From an uncultured Porphyromonadaceae bacterium (GTDB taxonomy: Bacteria; Bacteroidota; Bacteroidia; Bacteroidales; Muribaculaceae), in contig CALDIF010000032.1 in assembly GCA_937901905.1 (NCBI GenBank), positions 1 through 8,725 on the forward strand: DNA of 8,725 nt, in the 5' to 3' direction. The first letter of the stretch is position 1. Each line of letters begins with the position of its first letter. The notes under the pieces are model-generated. The model made no database searches and had not been told where the DNA came from. It saw only the letters and a program-made list of their open reading frames with translations. This document shows, in pieces, positions 1-7,270 of the stretch. The translations under genes and the position numbers were made by a program.

Positions 1-658
1 AGTAGCTTTCGCCGCGCTTCTTGGTCCAGCGTGCGTCGGTGTCCTTGTGGCGGCGCTTGTTTGCCTTGCGCTTCTTCTCGCGCTCGGTGTCGCCAGGCTC
101 TTCCTGCCACAAGCTGCCGCCATCGCCGCGCTTGATGGCCGCGTTCTCGGAACGGCTGTTGCGCTGACGAGGGGCGACTACGAAGCTCGCGTCGATTATC
201 TTGCCCTCGTTCACAATCAGGCCTTTCGCGTCAAGATAGGCGTTGAACTGCTTGAACAGCCGGTCGAACGTCCCGTCCTGCGACAATATCTCCTTGTACT
301 TCCACACCGTTTTCTCATCGGGAACATCGTCCACCGTGACAATGCCGAGAAATTCGCGGAAACTCGTGCGGTCCTTTATCTGATACTCAATCTGGTGGTC
401 GCCCAAGCCGTATAGGCGCTGCAGGAACATCACCTTGAACATCAACACCGGGTCTATCGGCTTGCGGCCGGCGTTGCTCTTTCGGTCAGCTTTCTCAAAC
501 ACAGGCTCAAGTAGCGGACGGAACAGTTCGAAGTCAAGCAAATCTTTCAGTATCTCAAGAGGGTTGCCCATTGATTGCAGCGACTCCAGCGTCATCTCGC
601 GCTCAAAAATAGGCCGCGAGTTGTCATTTTGACGGTATTTTTTCGGTTTTTTGCTCAT
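1..658 (-). CDS. IS5-family transposase, N-terminal part (cut by window edge)
   Basis: Reading the minus strand from the ATG at 658 gives an uninterrupted frame of 219 codons starting MSKKPKKYRQ and leaving the window in-frame at base 1. Residues about 60-110 (RKPIDPVLMFKVMFLQRLYGLGDHQIEYQ, then SFREFLGI) match the DUF772-type N-terminal domain of IS5 transposases. KIIDASFV at 153-160 is the first DDE motif, with D156 the likely first catalytic aspartate. It is followed by APRQRNSRSENAAIK and KDTDARWTKKRGES, typical of the IS5 subgroup. The protein would catalyse cut-and-paste movement of its own element. Family members are about 330-360 residues, so roughly 120-140 residues, including the second D and the E, lie left of the window; integrity therefore cannot be judged. 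No frameshift or stop is seen in the visible part. Family assignment is by recalled motifs, not by a search. Confidence 0.9.
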   Translation of the reverse strand, partial: MSKKPKKYRQNDNSRPIFEREMTLESLQSMGNPLEILKDLLDFELFRPLLEPVFEKADRKSNAGRKPIDPVLMFKVMFLQRLYGLGDHQIEYQIKDRTSFREFLGIVTVDDVPDEKTVWKYKEILSQDGTFDRLFKQFNAYLDAKGLIVNEGKIIDASFVVAPRQRNSRSENAAIKRGDGGSLWQEEPGDTEREKKRKANKRRHKDTDARWTKKRGESY

Positions 659-675
659 TTGCATCAATTTTGCTG

Positions 676-707
676 CAAATTTACGAATTATTTCTCTGAC
701 TACCAAA
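676..707 (-). promoter_or_regulatory. Bacteroidetes-type promoter of the transposase gene
   Basis: On the minus strand TTTG (707-704) is followed after 20 bases by TAAATTTG (683-676). This is an exact fit to the Bacteroidetes consensus TTTG-N19-21-TAnnTTTG. It lies 17 bases upstream of the ATG at 658, giving a leader of roughly ten bases. It is the best-formed promoter in the window, and it lies inside the element, so the IS probably carries its own promoter. Confidence 0.7.
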
Positions 708-730
708 TATTTAATTTATAGAAGTCCCCT

Positions 731-977
731 TAATATAATTCCACGAATTGTCTCCCACGTATCCCACAAATCTCACGGATTTTTTAGAGAAGACAGAAGG
801 AACAGAAGAACAAAAGAATTTACGAGGAAGATAGACAAAAGTAGACGCGAAAAAAACGAACTACTAATTACACGAATTTCACTAATTAATCTCATCTGCT
901 GAATTTTACGCAGTTTAATGTGAAAAAGCATACGTGAACAGACGTGAGATTTACGAGAGGTATGAGGCACCGGGAGG
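731..977. other. AT-rich intergenic spacer of degenerate short repeats
   Basis: No convincing gene is present. Read on the minus strand, downstream of the sensor kinase stop codon, the spacer contains CCTCTCGTAAATC (960-948), CTGCGTAAAATT (913-902), GTGAAATTCG (882-873) and CCTCGTAAATTC (827-816), then a pyrimidine-rich stretch and further CGTGAGATT / CGTGGGA / CGTGGAATT variants up to the IS end. The same words recur in the spacers after the amylase and rpoD. Short frames here (for example 651-902 plus and 773-1060 minus) have low-complexity products and no start context. No terminator-like hairpin was found just after the stop at 978. Confidence 0.6.
793..841 (+). repeat. Short purine-rich heptamer repeats (ACAGAAG / ACAAAAG)
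   Basis: ACAGAAG occurs at 793-799 and 802-808, and ACAAAAG at 810-816 and 835-841, inside a purine-rich stretch of the plus strand. Spacings are 9, 8 and 25 bases. It is part of the degenerate spacer between the IS and the kinase gene. No function is evident. Confidence 0.45.
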
Positions 978-3830
978 TCAGCGTGGGTCGCGCGAGCGAT
1001 ATTGCAACGGCGAGACACCCTCGTGCTGCTTGAACAGGCGCGAAAAATATGCCTGATCAAGAAAACCGCAATTTAATGCCACGTCGGCGATTGACATCTC
1101 GGGGTGCTCATCGAGTAAACGTCGGGCTCTCACCATGCGCACGTCCGCGACGTAAGCCATTAACGTGCGTCCGGTCAATGCCATCAACTTGCGACGCAAC
1201 TGCGGTGCACTCATCTTCATGCGCAGTGCCAATGATGCCACGTCGAACACCGCGTCGGCACCACGATCCATCTCATGGTCAACAACAGCGACAAAACGCT
1301 CAAGGAACGTGGTGTCGCTCGCTGTGAACGGCAGTTGCATTTCGGGGTGATGAGCCGTGGCGCGAACTTCCTTATCGGACGCTATGCCGGCGGCATACTT
1401 CTCGCGCAGCATCTCGCGACGCGACAATAACTTGGCGATAACGGCGCGCAACTCATCGGCATTGAACGGTTTGAACAAATAATCGTCGGCACCCGCCTTG
1501 ATGCCGGTGATGCGGTCGGTCGTGGTGCTGCGTGCACTGACCATCACCACCGGAATGTGAGATAACACTTGTGACTCCCTCACGCGACGGCACAACTCGA
1601 AACCGTCAATGTTACCCGGCATCATCACGTCGGTCACGATCACATCGGGCATCAACTCGCGCGCCTTGGCGAGAGCCGCGCGCCCGTCTTCGGCCACCAC
1701 AATGTTGTAGAGAGTTTCCAATTGAGATGTTTCATATCGAGCCACATCGACATTGTCCTCGACAATCAACACCGTGGGTTTCCCGTCGACCATCTCTACT
1801 TCCTCGTCGGTCGAAACAGCATCGACCGGCGATGGTTTCACACACGGCTCGTCCGGCGCAGCGTAACCGCTTTCGCCGTAATGCAACGGCAATGTAATCA
1901 CAAATTGCGTGCCCGTGTTAACGCGGCTTTTAACATCAATTGAGCCACCCATACTATCGATAATCTGTTTCACCAGCGACAGTCCCACTCCGGTTCCCGG
2001 TATATTTTGAGCGTCTTGTGACCCACGATAGAAAGGCTCGAAAATATGAGGCAGATCGGCATCGGAAATGCCCACACCACTATCGGTGACTGTCACGTTC
2101 AAGGTATCGTCTTGAGATGTCACGTCGATGCTCACACTGCCGTAAGCCGGTGTGAACTTAAACGAATTACTCAACAGGTTGCCCACGACATGGTTGACGT
2201 AGTAGGGCACGAAGTCCATCGCAATTTGTTCGGGCGAGTGAGTGTAGGTCAACTCAATATTATGTGTCGCCGCTACAGGGCGCATACTCTCGACCACCAT
2301 CGCCACGTAGGGCACGATGTCACCGGTGCGCCACTCGGCATTGCCGATGCTGCTGCGCACACGGCTGATGTCGAGCAGTTGGGTGATGAGGGAATACAGG
2401 TTATTGCCTTGTCGCAATATCGCGGCTGCCTTGTCGGCGACAGCCTTGTCGGTCGACGTGCGACTGATGTCCTCGGCGAAGCCGTTTATCACGGTCAGGG
2501 GAGTGCGAAACTCGTGTGTAATATTAGTGAAGAAATCGCTACGCACCTTGTCCATGTGTTCCAACAGGGCTTGATGCCTCGCGCGCATGCGCAGCGAGTA
2601 TAGCAGGAATGCGATGAGCACCACTGCCAGCGACAGCACCAACACGCCGATGATGATAACGATGTTCTTGGTGCGCGTTTTGGCGTTGAAATTGTCGTGA
2701 AGCGTACTGAGAGCCGCCTCGTGCTGCTCGCGCTCGTAGCGAACACGCATGTTTTGCACTTGATTGATGTTATCGTTGCCTCGCACACTGTCCCTGAGGG
2801 CGACATGACGACGATAATGCTCCAACGCCCCGGCATAATCACCCCGTTGCTGTGCCAACTCGTAGCGTAACCATTCCACCTCGGCGATGTGTTCGAGAGA
2901 GTTGATGTCGTGTGCTATAGAGTCGCTGCGTTCGATAAAAGGCATTGCAGCGCGCGAATTGTTGCGTTTGAGCCACACGCGAGCAAGGGCGATGCACGAC
3001 TCGAGGTAATGCCAGCGGTCGCTTGTCGCTCGCAACATGTCGTGAGACAAGGTGTAGTCCTCGATGGCGGCATCAAACTTGCCGGCTTGCTCATCAAGCG
3101 AGCCCAGGTAGGTGTGACACAGCGATATACCCAATATCGAACCGGCACGGGTGTTCAACTCGAGCGAATGCTCATAATAGACGCGTGCCGAATCGGTCTC
3201 GCCACGCGATTGAAAAATGGCACCGAGGTTTGCCCGGTTAATGGCTTGTCCCAATTCACTGCCCAAGTGTTGCTCGCCTTGTAACGCGGCTCGCAGCACA
3301 CTGTCGGCGGCATCATAGTTTTCTATCGTCATGTAGATATTTCCCAAGCCGTTAAGCGAGACGACCCTGTTTTTCACTGCCACGTCGCCGGTGCGGTCGC
3401 TATATGCCTCGCAATAAGACAGGGCGAGCGAATGATGTCGCATCGCCTCGTCCATCACCCCCATGCGTCGGTAGTCGGTACCTATGTTGTTATGTGCTCG
3501 CACTATCTCTATCGTGTCACTCAATTTCGTCGCCGCCTCGAGGGCGCGTGTGTGGGCATTTATAGCCTCTTGAAAGCGTGAACTGTTGCGATATTCCTTA
3601 CCTAAACGTTGTGCGGTCAACATCACGCCCACGTCATTATTTTCTTGCAAATAAGCGGCTTCAACAGTCGACAGGCTGTCAATGCCATGAGTCGTTTGCA
3701 GTACACTGTCGATAGCGACTTTGGCGACTTCGCGAGCACGACGTGATGTCTCGCCGTCGTGACACGCTGTCAGCGACATTAACAGCGTGACAATGGCAAA
3801 TGCCCGGATATATAATCGATAGCACTTCAT
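978..3830 (-). CDS. Hybrid two-component system protein (TPR sensor-HisKA-HATPase-REC-AraC HTH)
   Basis: This 950-residue protein joins a sensor kinase and a response regulator in one chain. It should autophosphorylate, pass phosphate to its own receiver and bind DNA while held in the inner membrane. Visible order: signal sequence with lipobox LTAC (Cys23); TPR-like helices about 65-345 in the periplasm; coiled coil about 352-388; transmembrane helix about 389-411; HisKA with HEFRTPL (His439); HATPase with N-box GNLLSNSFKF (550-559), DSGVG (583-587) and GTGVGL (612-617); receiver 686-801 with D692, phospho-acceptor D734, S765 and K787; AraC-type HTH about 860-945. All catalytic residues are present. 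The frame is open to an ATG at 3920, but 3830 is chosen because the signal sequence begins there and the extension crosses the promoter. It is divergent from the amylase gene, hence a likely regulator of it (inference). Sensing by TPRs rather than beta-propellers sets it apart from classical polysaccharide hybrid sensors; the ligand is unknown. Confidence 0.93.
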   Translation of the reverse strand: MKCYRLYIRAFAIVTLLMSLTACHDGETSRRAREVAKVAIDSVLQTTHGIDSLSTVEAAYLQENNDVGVMLTAQRLGKEYRNSSRFQEAINAHTRALEAATKLSDTIEIVRAHNNIGTDYRRMGVMDEAMRHHSLALSYCEAYSDRTGDVAVKNRVVSLNGLGNIYMTIENYDAADSVLRAALQGEQHLGSELGQAINRANLGAIFQSRGETDSARVYYEHSLELNTRAGSILGISLCHTYLGSLDEQAGKFDAAIEDYTLSHDMLRATSDRWHYLESCIALARVWLKRNNSRAAMPFIERSDSIAHDINSLEHIAEVEWLRYELAQQRGDYAGALEHYRRHVALRDSVRGNDNINQVQNMRVRYEREQHEAALSTLHDNFNAKTRTKNIVIIIGVLVLSLAVVLIAFLLYSLRMRARHQALLEHMDKVRSDFFTNITHEFRTPLTVINGFAEDISRTSTDKAVADKAAAILRQGNNLYSLITQLLDISRVRSSIGNAEWRTGDIVPYVAMVVESMRPVAATHNIELTYTHSPEQIAMDFVPYYVNHVVGNLLSNSFKFTPAYGSVSIDVTSQDDTLNVTVTDSGVGISDADLPHIFEPFYRGSQDAQNIPGTGVGLSLVKQIIDSMGGSIDVKSRVNTGTQFVITLPLHYGESGYAAPDEPCVKPSPVDAVSTDEEVEMVDGKPTVLIVEDNVDVARYETSQLETLYNIVVAEDGRAALAKARELMPDVIVTDVMMPGNIDGFELCRRVRESQVLSHIPVVMVSARSTTTDRITGIKAGADDYLFKPFNADELRAVIAKLLSRREMLREKYAAGIASDKEVRATAHHPEMQLPFTASDTTFLERFVAVVDHEMDRGADAVFDVASLALRMKMSAPQLRRKLMALTGRTLMAYVADVRMVRARRLLDEHPEMSIADVALNCGFLDQAYFSRLFKQHEGVSPLQYRSRDPR

Positions 3831-3853
3831 GGTCGGTTTACTTGGATCTTTTG

Positions 3854-3861
3854 CAAAATTA
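3854..3861 (-). promoter_or_regulatory. Probable -7 element for the hybrid sensor gene
   Basis: On the minus strand TAATTTTG (3861-3854) matches the Bacteroidetes -7 consensus TAnnTTTG and lies 23 bases upstream of the ATG at 3830. No good TTTG is seen at the expected -33 distance, which might mean weak or activator-dependent transcription. No Shine-Dalgarno sequence precedes the start, as is normal in this phylum. Confidence 0.5.
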
Positions 3862-3904
3862 CTGAATTTTCCCCATTTCACATCGTATGGTGTGTTTTTT
3901 TTGC

Positions 3905-3912
3905 TATATTTG
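3905..3912 (+). promoter_or_regulatory. Probable -7 element for the alpha-amylase gene
   Basis: TATATTTG exactly matches TAnnTTTG and lies 48 bases before the ATG at 3961, predicting an A-rich leader of about 40 bases without a Shine-Dalgarno sequence. No TTTG is found about 20 bases upstream, so the promoter lacks a good -33 box. That would suit dependence on an activator such as the divergent hybrid regulator (inference). Confidence 0.5.
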
Positions 3913-3960
3913 CCAAACAAATTAAAATTAAAACTGAATTCAAAAACGATTTATCAAATT

Positions 3961-6900
3961 ATGAGCAAGTTTTTCCGAACAGCGTTAACAACGGTTGTGT
4001 TAACTTTAGTGTCGGCAAATGCTGCCCTTGCAGCCATGATCGGCGACAGGGTCGACTTTCGCGACGAAACAATTTACTTCGTGATGACGACGCGCTTCTA
4101 CGACGGCGACAAGTCCAACAACACCTACTGTTGGGACGGTGCCAAAGACGTTGCCAACGAAGATCCCGAGTGGCGCGGCGATTTCAAGGGGCTTATTGAT
4201 CGCCTCGACTACATCAAAGCCCTCGGATTCACTGCCGTGTGGATAACTCCCGTGGTACAAAACGCCAGTGGTTTCGACTATCACGGTTACCACGCGATGG
4301 ATATGAGCAAGGTGGACAAGCGATTTGAGAGTGACGACTGCAAATTTCAGGACTTGATTGATGCAGCCCATGCTCGTGGCATGAAAATTATTCTCGACAT
4401 CGTTATAAACCACACCGGCAACTTCGGCGAAGAAAACTTGTGCAAATTGTTCACACGCGACTACACCAAGCCACAAAGCGACATTGACCAATGCATGGTG
4501 CCTTACACCATAAAGCAGGGAGGTAAACTGCAAGACAACTACTTGAGTTTGCCCGGAGCGCAACAGTACAGCGACCGACTCACCAAGATGAAGAACACCG
4601 ACGGTGTGAACCACGACACTCACAACCTGTGGCATCACTACGGCAACTTCAATTGGGACGAGCCTAACCGCTGGTGGGCACAAATCGCGGGTGACTGCGT
4701 GGATTTGAACACCGAAAATCCCGAAACTTACCAATACCTGATTGACTGTTACGGCTCGTTTATCAAGATGGGTGTCGACGGTTTCCGCATCGACACCGGC
4801 GGTCACATCAGCCGCCTGACCTTTAACAAGGCGTTTGTTCCGGCGTTCACGGCACTGGGCGAGCAGTATAAGAGCAAACGACTGAACGGCTGCCCGTTCT
4901 TCATGTATGCCGAGGTGTGCGCACGCTTCAGCGAGGCTACTTATCGCGGACAACCGTCCCTGTCGCCCTACTTCTACACGTGGCAGAGTGACGCGTCGCT
5001 CTTGAGTCAATGGAACGATGACGCTTCATATTGGCAAGGTGTCGAGGTGTACGAGAGCACCGACCCCGCCACACTCGCCAACCAGTCGCTGTGCCTCAAG
5101 GAGCACACCGCCAACAGTAGCGAGAGCGGTCAGCCGCGCAGCAACAACGCGTTGCTTAACGGCAACTCCTATCACAAGCCCGACTACAGCAAGGCGAGTG
5201 GCATGAGCGTGATTGACTTCACCGCCCACTGGAATTTCCAAAATGCAGGACGTTTTTGGGGCATACTCGGTAGCGACAATCTCTATAATGATGCCACCTA
5301 TAACGTGGTGTACGTTGAGAGCCACGACTACGGACCCGACAGTTTCGACCGCTTCAATGGCGGCACCGACCAGTGGGCCGAAAACTTGTCGATGATGTTC
5401 ACCATGCGCGGCATACCGTGTCTGTTCCAAGGTGGCGAGATTGAGTTCCGCAAGGGTGTGCGCATCGACGAGGGTACCAACCTCGCCCTCAAGGACACCG
5501 GTCGCGCCTACTACGGTGGCTATCTCACCGGCACCGTCCAAGCCGGCGATTTCGGTGAAGTGAAGAGTGCCACGGGCAACGTGGCAGCCACGTTGAGCCG
5601 TCCGCTCGTACACCACTTGCAACGCCTCAACAAGATACGCGCCGCTGTGCCCGCCCTGCGTCGCGGACAATACAGTCTCGAGGGCTGCAGCGCAACGAGC
5701 GGATATGCCTTCAAGCGTCGTTACACCGACGATAATATCGACTCCTATGTGCTGGTAACCATCAACAGCGGTGCCACATTCACCGGGGTTCTCAACGGCA
5801 CTTACACCGACTGTATCACAGGCGACCGTATCACCGTGAACAACGGCACACTGACAACACCGTCGTTCAGTGGCAAGGGCAATATGCGCGTGTACGTGCT
5901 CAACGGTCCCGGCAAGATAGGTGAAGACGGACCTTACCTCTACGGGACAAACAAGGTCACACCGACCTTGAAAGCCTATGACGGACACGAGGAGGACGGC
6001 GACCCCGACACCAAGTATATCACCGGTGGCGGTGGTGGCGACATCGACGATGACGACCTCGAGCCTTACACACCGAGTGTCATCGACGGCGACCTGAGCA
6101 TCTTCTATGAAGCACCCGGCAACGTGGCAAGCGTGAACGTGTGGATTTGGAACAATAGTGTAAACTTCACGGGCGGTTCATGGCCCGGCGTGCCCATGGA
6201 ATTGATGGGCACCACAGCCGACGGCTCGCGTCGAATCTTCCGTTGGGCTTACGACGGCACCGAAACATCGACACCCACCGGACTTATCTTCATCGTTAAC
6301 GGCAATCAAACCGCCGACCTTGAGTATCGCAACCACGGCTACTACATCGACGGCACGTGGAACCGCGAAATTACCGAAACATCAGCCGGCTACCCAACCC
6401 TCAAGGTGAGTCCCGAGGGAGGCGATTACATCGGTCGCAAGAGCCTCACGGTGACCGTCACGGCGAGTGAGAGCGATGCCGTCATCGTGTACACCACGAC
6501 CGGCGACTTGACCGCCGACAGTAACAAGGCAACAGGTAGTGTAACGCTCACGTTGACCGATAACACCACGCTCAAGGCAGGTGTCCTCGTTGACGGTAAG
6601 GTTCGCTCGGTCGTACAACACGAGTACGTGTTCCACGGCTTTGTGCCCTACGATGTCACTGTGTACCTCAAGGATCCTACTGTGGCCCCCAATAATTGGA
6701 ACACTGTCGGGTTCTACGCTTGGGACAGCGACGGTTCGTTGTTAGGCTCATGGCCCGGTACCACAATCAACGAAACAACCACAGTCAAGGGCACTAAGTT
6801 CTATTATCACAAGTTCACTATCAAGGACGAGGGATACAAGTTCAATATTATCTTCAACCGTGGGTCAAGCGACGGTCAAACGGTAGATATCACCGGCATT

Positions 6901-7149
6901 GACGGCGACCGCTACTTTGAAATTTCGTCAACAAGCAACAAATATTCCGTCAATGACATTACGGCTGATTATGCCACGGTATATGGCGATGTGAATGGTG
7001 ACGGCGAGGTCAACGTGGCAGATGTGAACATTATTCTTAATACCATTCTTGCCGAGGGGTACGAGCAGTCCAATGATGTGAACAACGACGGAACCGTGAA
7101 CGTTGCCGATGCGAACGTCGTTTTGAATATCATCTTGGCAACGTCCTGA
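3961..7149 (+). CDS. Secreted multimodular GH13 alpha-amylase with dockerin-like C-terminus
   Basis: This 1062-residue secreted glycoside hydrolase should cleave alpha-1,4 bonds of starch or related glucans. Modules: signal peptide 1-24 (cleavage after ANAALA, no lipobox); GH13 catalytic barrel about 30-560 with region I DIVINH (146-151), region II GFRID (nucleophile D278), region III YAEVC (acid/base E318) and region IV ESHD (453-456, D456 stabilising the transition state); amylase C-terminal beta domain to about 648; Gly/Asp linker 689-699; starch-binding-like module about 708-803 with SWPG (740-743); chitobiase-C/Fn3-like module about 812-893; second starch-binding-like module about 895-990 with SWPG (930-933); dockerin-like pair 1008-1060. 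The start at 3961 is preferred to 3829 because the signal peptide begins there and the extension spans the promoter. SusG of Bacteroides is a lipoprotein of about 690 residues, so this is a longer, differently anchored enzyme. Region IV has ESHD where most members have NHD. Exact specificity (amylase, pullulanase-like or other) is not resolved. Confidence 0.93.
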   Translation: MSKFFRTALTTVVLTLVSANAALAAMIGDRVDFRDETIYFVMTTRFYDGDKSNNTYCWDGAKDVANEDPEWRGDFKGLIDRLDYIKALGFTAVWITPVVQNASGFDYHGYHAMDMSKVDKRFESDDCKFQDLIDAAHARGMKIILDIVINHTGNFGEENLCKLFTRDYTKPQSDIDQCMVPYTIKQGGKLQDNYLSLPGAQQYSDRLTKMKNTDGVNHDTHNLWHHYGNFNWDEPNRWWAQIAGDCVDLNTENPETYQYLIDCYGSFIKMGVDGFRIDTGGHISRLTFNKAFVPAFTALGEQYKSKRLNGCPFFMYAEVCARFSEATYRGQPSLSPYFYTWQSDASLLSQWNDDASYWQGVEVYESTDPATLANQSLCLKEHTANSSESGQPRSNNALLNGNSYHKPDYSKASGMSVIDFTAHWNFQNAGRFWGILGSDNLYNDATYNVVYVESHDYGPDSFDRFNGGTDQWAENLSMMFTMRGIPCLFQGGEIEFRKGVRIDEGTNLALKDTGRAYYGGYLTGTVQAGDFGEVKSATGNVAATLSRPLVHHLQRLNKIRAAVPALRRGQYSLEGCSATSGYAFKRRYTDDNIDSYVLVTINSGATFTGVLNGTYTDCITGDRITVNNGTLTTPSFSGKGNMRVYVLNGPGKIGEDGPYLYGTNKVTPTLKAYDGHEEDGDPDTKYITGGGGGDIDDDDLEPYTPSVIDGDLSIFYEAPGNVASVNVWIWNNSVNFTGGSWPGVPMELMGTTADGSRRIFRWAYDGTETSTPTGLIFIVNGNQTADLEYRNHGYYIDGTWNREITETSAGYPTLKVSPEGGDYIGRKSLTVTVTASESDAVIVYTTTGDLTADSNKATGSVTLTLTDNTTLKAGVLVDGKVRSVVQHEYVFHGFVPYDVTVYLKDPTVAPNNWNTVGFYAWDSDGSLLGSWPGTTINETTTVKGTKFYYHKFTIKDEGYKFNIIFNRGSSDGQTVDITGIDGDRYFEISSTSNKYSVNDITADYATVYGDVNGDGEVNVADVNIILNTILAEGYEQSNDVNNDGTVNVADANVVLNIILATS
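6967..7146 (+). other. Dockerin type I-like domain encoded at the amylase 3' end
   Basis: Two F-hand calcium-binding repeats close the protein: DVNGDGEVNVAD (1010-1021) and DVNNDGTVNVAD (1039-1050), each followed by a hydrophobic helix (VNIILNTIL, ANVVLNIIL). Ligand positions 1, 3, 5 and 12 are intact in both: D1010/N1012/D1014/D1021 and D1039/N1041/D1043/D1050. The positions that set cohesin choice in clostridial dockerins (10 and 11) are Val-Ala in both repeats, so the domain is internally symmetric. No cohesin is encoded in the window; the binding partner is unknown. Confidence 0.88.
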
Positions 7150-7196
7150 CCCCGATTTGGTGTTCGAGGAACTGTCATTAACGTGTACAACCGTGT

Positions 7197-7230
7197 CATC
7201 GGCGTGCGGGCGACAGCCCACACGCCGATG
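7197..7230 (+). terminator. Stable hairpin downstream of the amylase gene
   Basis: CATCGGCGTG (7197-7206) pairs perfectly with CACGCCGATG (7221-7230). After one C-A mismatch a further four pairs (GGGC/GCCC) close a GACA tetraloop. It lies 47 bases after the stop codon. There is no U-run after it (the next bases are TTGCCATG), so it may be a weak terminator or an RNA 3'-end stabiliser rather than a classical intrinsic terminator. Confidence 0.6.
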
Positions 7231-7270
7231 TTGCCATGACAACGCTATATTGTTGCCCTACCGACGATGT

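Larger units (their letters stand above)
1..730 (-). mobile_element. Right-hand part of an IS5-family insertion sequence
   Basis: The transposase frame, its promoter and a short leader lie between the window edge and a probable terminus near 722-730. On the minus strand this end reads GGGGACTTCTATAAAT. TTAA immediately outside (730-733) would suit the 4-bp target duplications of this family. The opposite end lies outside the window, so neither the inverted repeat nor the target duplication can be confirmed. The boundary is an estimate; existence of the element rests on the transposase. Confidence 0.55.

Noticed and set aside
47..415. Plus-strand frame of 122 codons at the left edge
   Set aside because: The minus strand here encodes the IS5 transposase with recognisable motifs; the plus frame is its shadow.
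2046..2603. Plus-strand frame of 185 codons inside the hybrid sensor gene
   Set aside because: It is antisense to the HisKA/HATPase region, whose catalytic motifs are all intact on the minus strand.
3831..3920. N-terminal extension of the hybrid sensor to an ATG at 3920
   Set aside because: The extra 30 residues precede a good signal sequence and are encoded across the -7 element at 3854-3861.
3829..3960. N-terminal extension of the amylase to an ATG at 3829
   Set aside because: The extension crosses the divergent promoters and overlaps the regulator start; a proper signal peptide begins only at 3961.
4006..5010. Long open frame (334 codons) on the minus strand inside the amylase gene
   Set aside because: It is antisense to an unmistakable GH13 catalytic domain, its product is Val/Ala/His-rich without a recognisable domain, and such shadows arise from the codon bias of the real gene.
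5026..5988. Second long antisense frame (320 codons) in the amylase gene
   Set aside because: Same reasons: opposite strand of a well-supported coding region, no motif, composition typical of a complementary-strand shadow.
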